Shown here in pieces: positions 6,206 through 6,863 of a stretch of DNA of 6,863 bases. A program made the translations under genes and the position numbers. This stretch comes from Candidatus Altarchaeota archaeon. Lineage in GTDB: Archaea > Altiarchaeota > Altiarchaeia > IMC4 > SCGC-AAA252-I15. Every line of letters starts with the position of its first letter. The first letter of the stretch is position 1. The notes below the pieces were generated by a model. The model saw nothing but the letters and a program-made list of their open reading frames with translations, was not told the origin of the DNA and did not search any database. Location: positions 1 to 6,863 of the forward strand of contig JAHIYG010000105.1 of assembly GCA_018815265.1 (NCBI GenBank), read 5' to 3'.

Positions 6206-6538
6206 TTATAGACTTACCGGCCGCCTATTGCCCTTTTTTACTCTACCCCAGGTGGAGTCTTCAGCATACGCTTTCTCCCACATCCACTCGGGATTCTGAG
6301 CTAACACGTCCTTCATCTTAAATGAATACCGGTAATCCTGAATGTAGTTCATGAGAATTTTATAGGCAAGTATTATTTCACCCATTTTATCCTGGTCTTT
6401 GAATTTGCCACTGTCTGGATGATATTTCTTAGCCAACTGCCGGTAGGCTTCTTTGATTTCCATAAGCGTCGCTGACTCACCTAAACCCAATGTTTTTCTC
6501 GCATCCACTATCTTCTCCTGTTTAGTGACATATGGCAT
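6206..6538 (-). CDS. Small J-domain (DnaJ-type) protein
   Basis: This is a 110-residue protein that is almost entirely a J-domain. Helix I is at about 8-18 (EKIVDARKTLGL) and helix II at 24-38 (TLMEIKEAYRQLAKKY). The catalytic His-Pro-Asp tripeptide is at 40-42, with helix III at about 50-66. J-domains stimulate the ATPase of Hsp70/DnaK. It lacks the Gly/Phe region, zinc finger and client-binding domains of true DnaJ, so it is a specialised co-chaperone. The C-terminal tail is Trp-rich and basic (PEWMWEKAYAEDSTWGRVKK), perhaps a partner-binding segment. I chose the ATG at 6536-6538 because GAGGA lies 5 bases upstream and the J-domain begins right after it. The frame is also open to an ATG at 6620-6622, which would add 28 basic residues but has no ribosome binding site. 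A role in cofactor assembly like that of HscB is an inference from context. Confidence 0.87.
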   Translation of the reverse strand: MPYVTKQEKIVDARKTLGLGESATLMEIKEAYRQLAKKYHPDSGKFKDQDKMGEIILAYKILMNYIQDYRYSFKMKDVLAQNPEWMWEKAYAEDSTWGRVKKGNRRPVSL

Positions 6539-6543
6539 TTTAT

Positions 6544-6548
6544 TCCTC
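6544..6548 (-). promoter_or_regulatory. Ribosome binding site that decides the J-domain start
   Basis: GAGGA on the minus strand, 5 bases (ataaa) before the ATG at 6536-6538. It favours this start over the in-frame ATG 28 codons upstream, which is preceded only by agacatgg. Confidence 0.6.
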
Positions 6549-6628
6549 GCAGTTTTTTCCCCTGTTCGCCTGTTCTCCCCTGCCTGAACCATCCCTTTTA
6601 GGCCCTGCAGGCTCTTTATCATCCATGT

Positions 6629-6863
6629 CTATTTACGCCCCACTGTATTGTAGAAGCCCCCCTTGATTTCAATAGCTTTTCCAGTGATTAGTGCATCTGC
6701 TATCTTCTTCCTTGCTGAAATCAAATCCCTGGCGAGAGTTCTTCTGGAGACCCCCATTTTAGAGGCTGCCTCCTCCTGCTCCAAACATTCAAAACCCACA
6801 AGCCTTACCGCCTCCAACTCCTCAACCTTCAGGGAATTAACCTGAAGCTCAACCAACGGAATA
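6629..6863 (-). CDS. DUF134 (UPF0251) helix-turn-helix protein, 5' end cut by window
   Basis: The 77 visible residues match the C-terminal two thirds of DUF134 proteins: an opening Ile-Pro-Leu at the window edge, EELEAVRLVGFECLEQEEAA, then a helix-turn-helix recognition segment MGVSRRTLARDLISARKK and the closing KIADALITGKAIEIKGG. The fold resembles sigma-70 region 4, and members are presumed DNA-binding regulators. An apparent TTG start at 6854-6856 is probably just an internal leucine. The frame continues to the window edge with Ile-Pro before it, as in full-length members, whose N-terminal part lies beyond. It is the first visible gene of the leftward operon and is the best candidate for its regulator. 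Its target sites cannot be seen because the operon promoter is outside the window. Confidence 0.9.
   Translation of the reverse strand, partial: IPLVELQVNSLKVEELEAVRLVGFECLEQEEAASKMGVSRRTLARDLISARKKIADALITGKAIEIKGGFYNTVGRK

Noticed and set aside
3693..6845. Open frames on the plus strand across the leftward operon (for example 3693-3974, 4332-4586, 4990-5283, 5342-5614, 5777-6043, 6663-6845)
   Set aside because: All lie antisense to well-supported genes, show no family motif and have no consistent ribosome binding sites.
6854..6856. TTG as the true start of the DUF134 gene
   Set aside because: The frame continues to the window edge and the residues before it (Ile-Pro-Leu) match the interior of full-length DUF134 proteins, so the gene is simply cut by the window.
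1..6863. tRNA, rRNA, CRISPR arrays, insertion sequences or phage genes
   Set aside because: No regularly spaced repeats, transposase motifs, terminal inverted repeats or tRNA-like segments were found; nearly the whole window is filled by the genes listed.

Overview
The window looks like chromosomal DNA of an anaerobic archaeon. The first gene is the C-terminal end of a Cdc48/VAT-type AAA+ ATPase of archaeal style. The second encodes a membrane-bound phosphodiesterase of the alkaline phosphatase superfamily. The rest is a set of families (MinD-type ATPases with inserted ferredoxin domains, NifX/MTH1175-like proteins, DUF134, DUF5320) typical of strict anaerobes, especially methanogens, related archaea and sulfate reducers. 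Ribosome binding sites of the GAGG/GGTGA type, frequent AGG/AGA arginine and ATA isoleucine codons, and an oligo-T terminator fit an archaeon. The lineage cannot be fixed from the sequence alone.

Layout. Positions 1-425 (+): 3' end of the Cdc48-like gene, whose 5' part lies outside the window. Positions 463-2175 (+): a 570-residue protein with about five N-terminal membrane segments and a complete set of alkaline-phosphatase-superfamily metal ligands. Positions 2176-2221: a short convergent intergenic gap with an oligo-T terminator for the leftward transcript. Positions 2222-6863 (-): one tightly packed leftward operon of nine genes. In transcription order these are a DUF134 helix-turn-helix protein (5' end cut by the window edge), a small J-domain protein, a DUF5320 glycine-rich/coiled-coil protein, two NifX/MTH1175-like proteins, two MinD-type ATPases each with two 4Fe-4S sites, an unrecognised 204-residue protein, and a metallo-beta-lactamase-fold protein of the COG1237 type. 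From the DUF5320 gene onward, neighbours overlap by 4 or 8 bases or are separated by a single base, so they are probably translationally coupled.

How the genes may work together. The paired ferredoxin-MinD ATPases with small NifX/ORP-type cofactor-binding proteins resemble the orange protein (ORP) operons of Desulfovibrio, where the small protein carries a Mo-Cu-S cluster. No nitrogenase structural genes are visible, so assembly or trafficking of a metal-sulfur cofactor is a better reading than nitrogen fixation. The J-domain protein could supply a chaperone link, by analogy with HscB in Fe-S assembly. DUF134 is the likely local regulator. The 204-residue protein and the MBL hydrolase are the least explained members, and their coupling to the ATPases makes them the most interesting part of the window.
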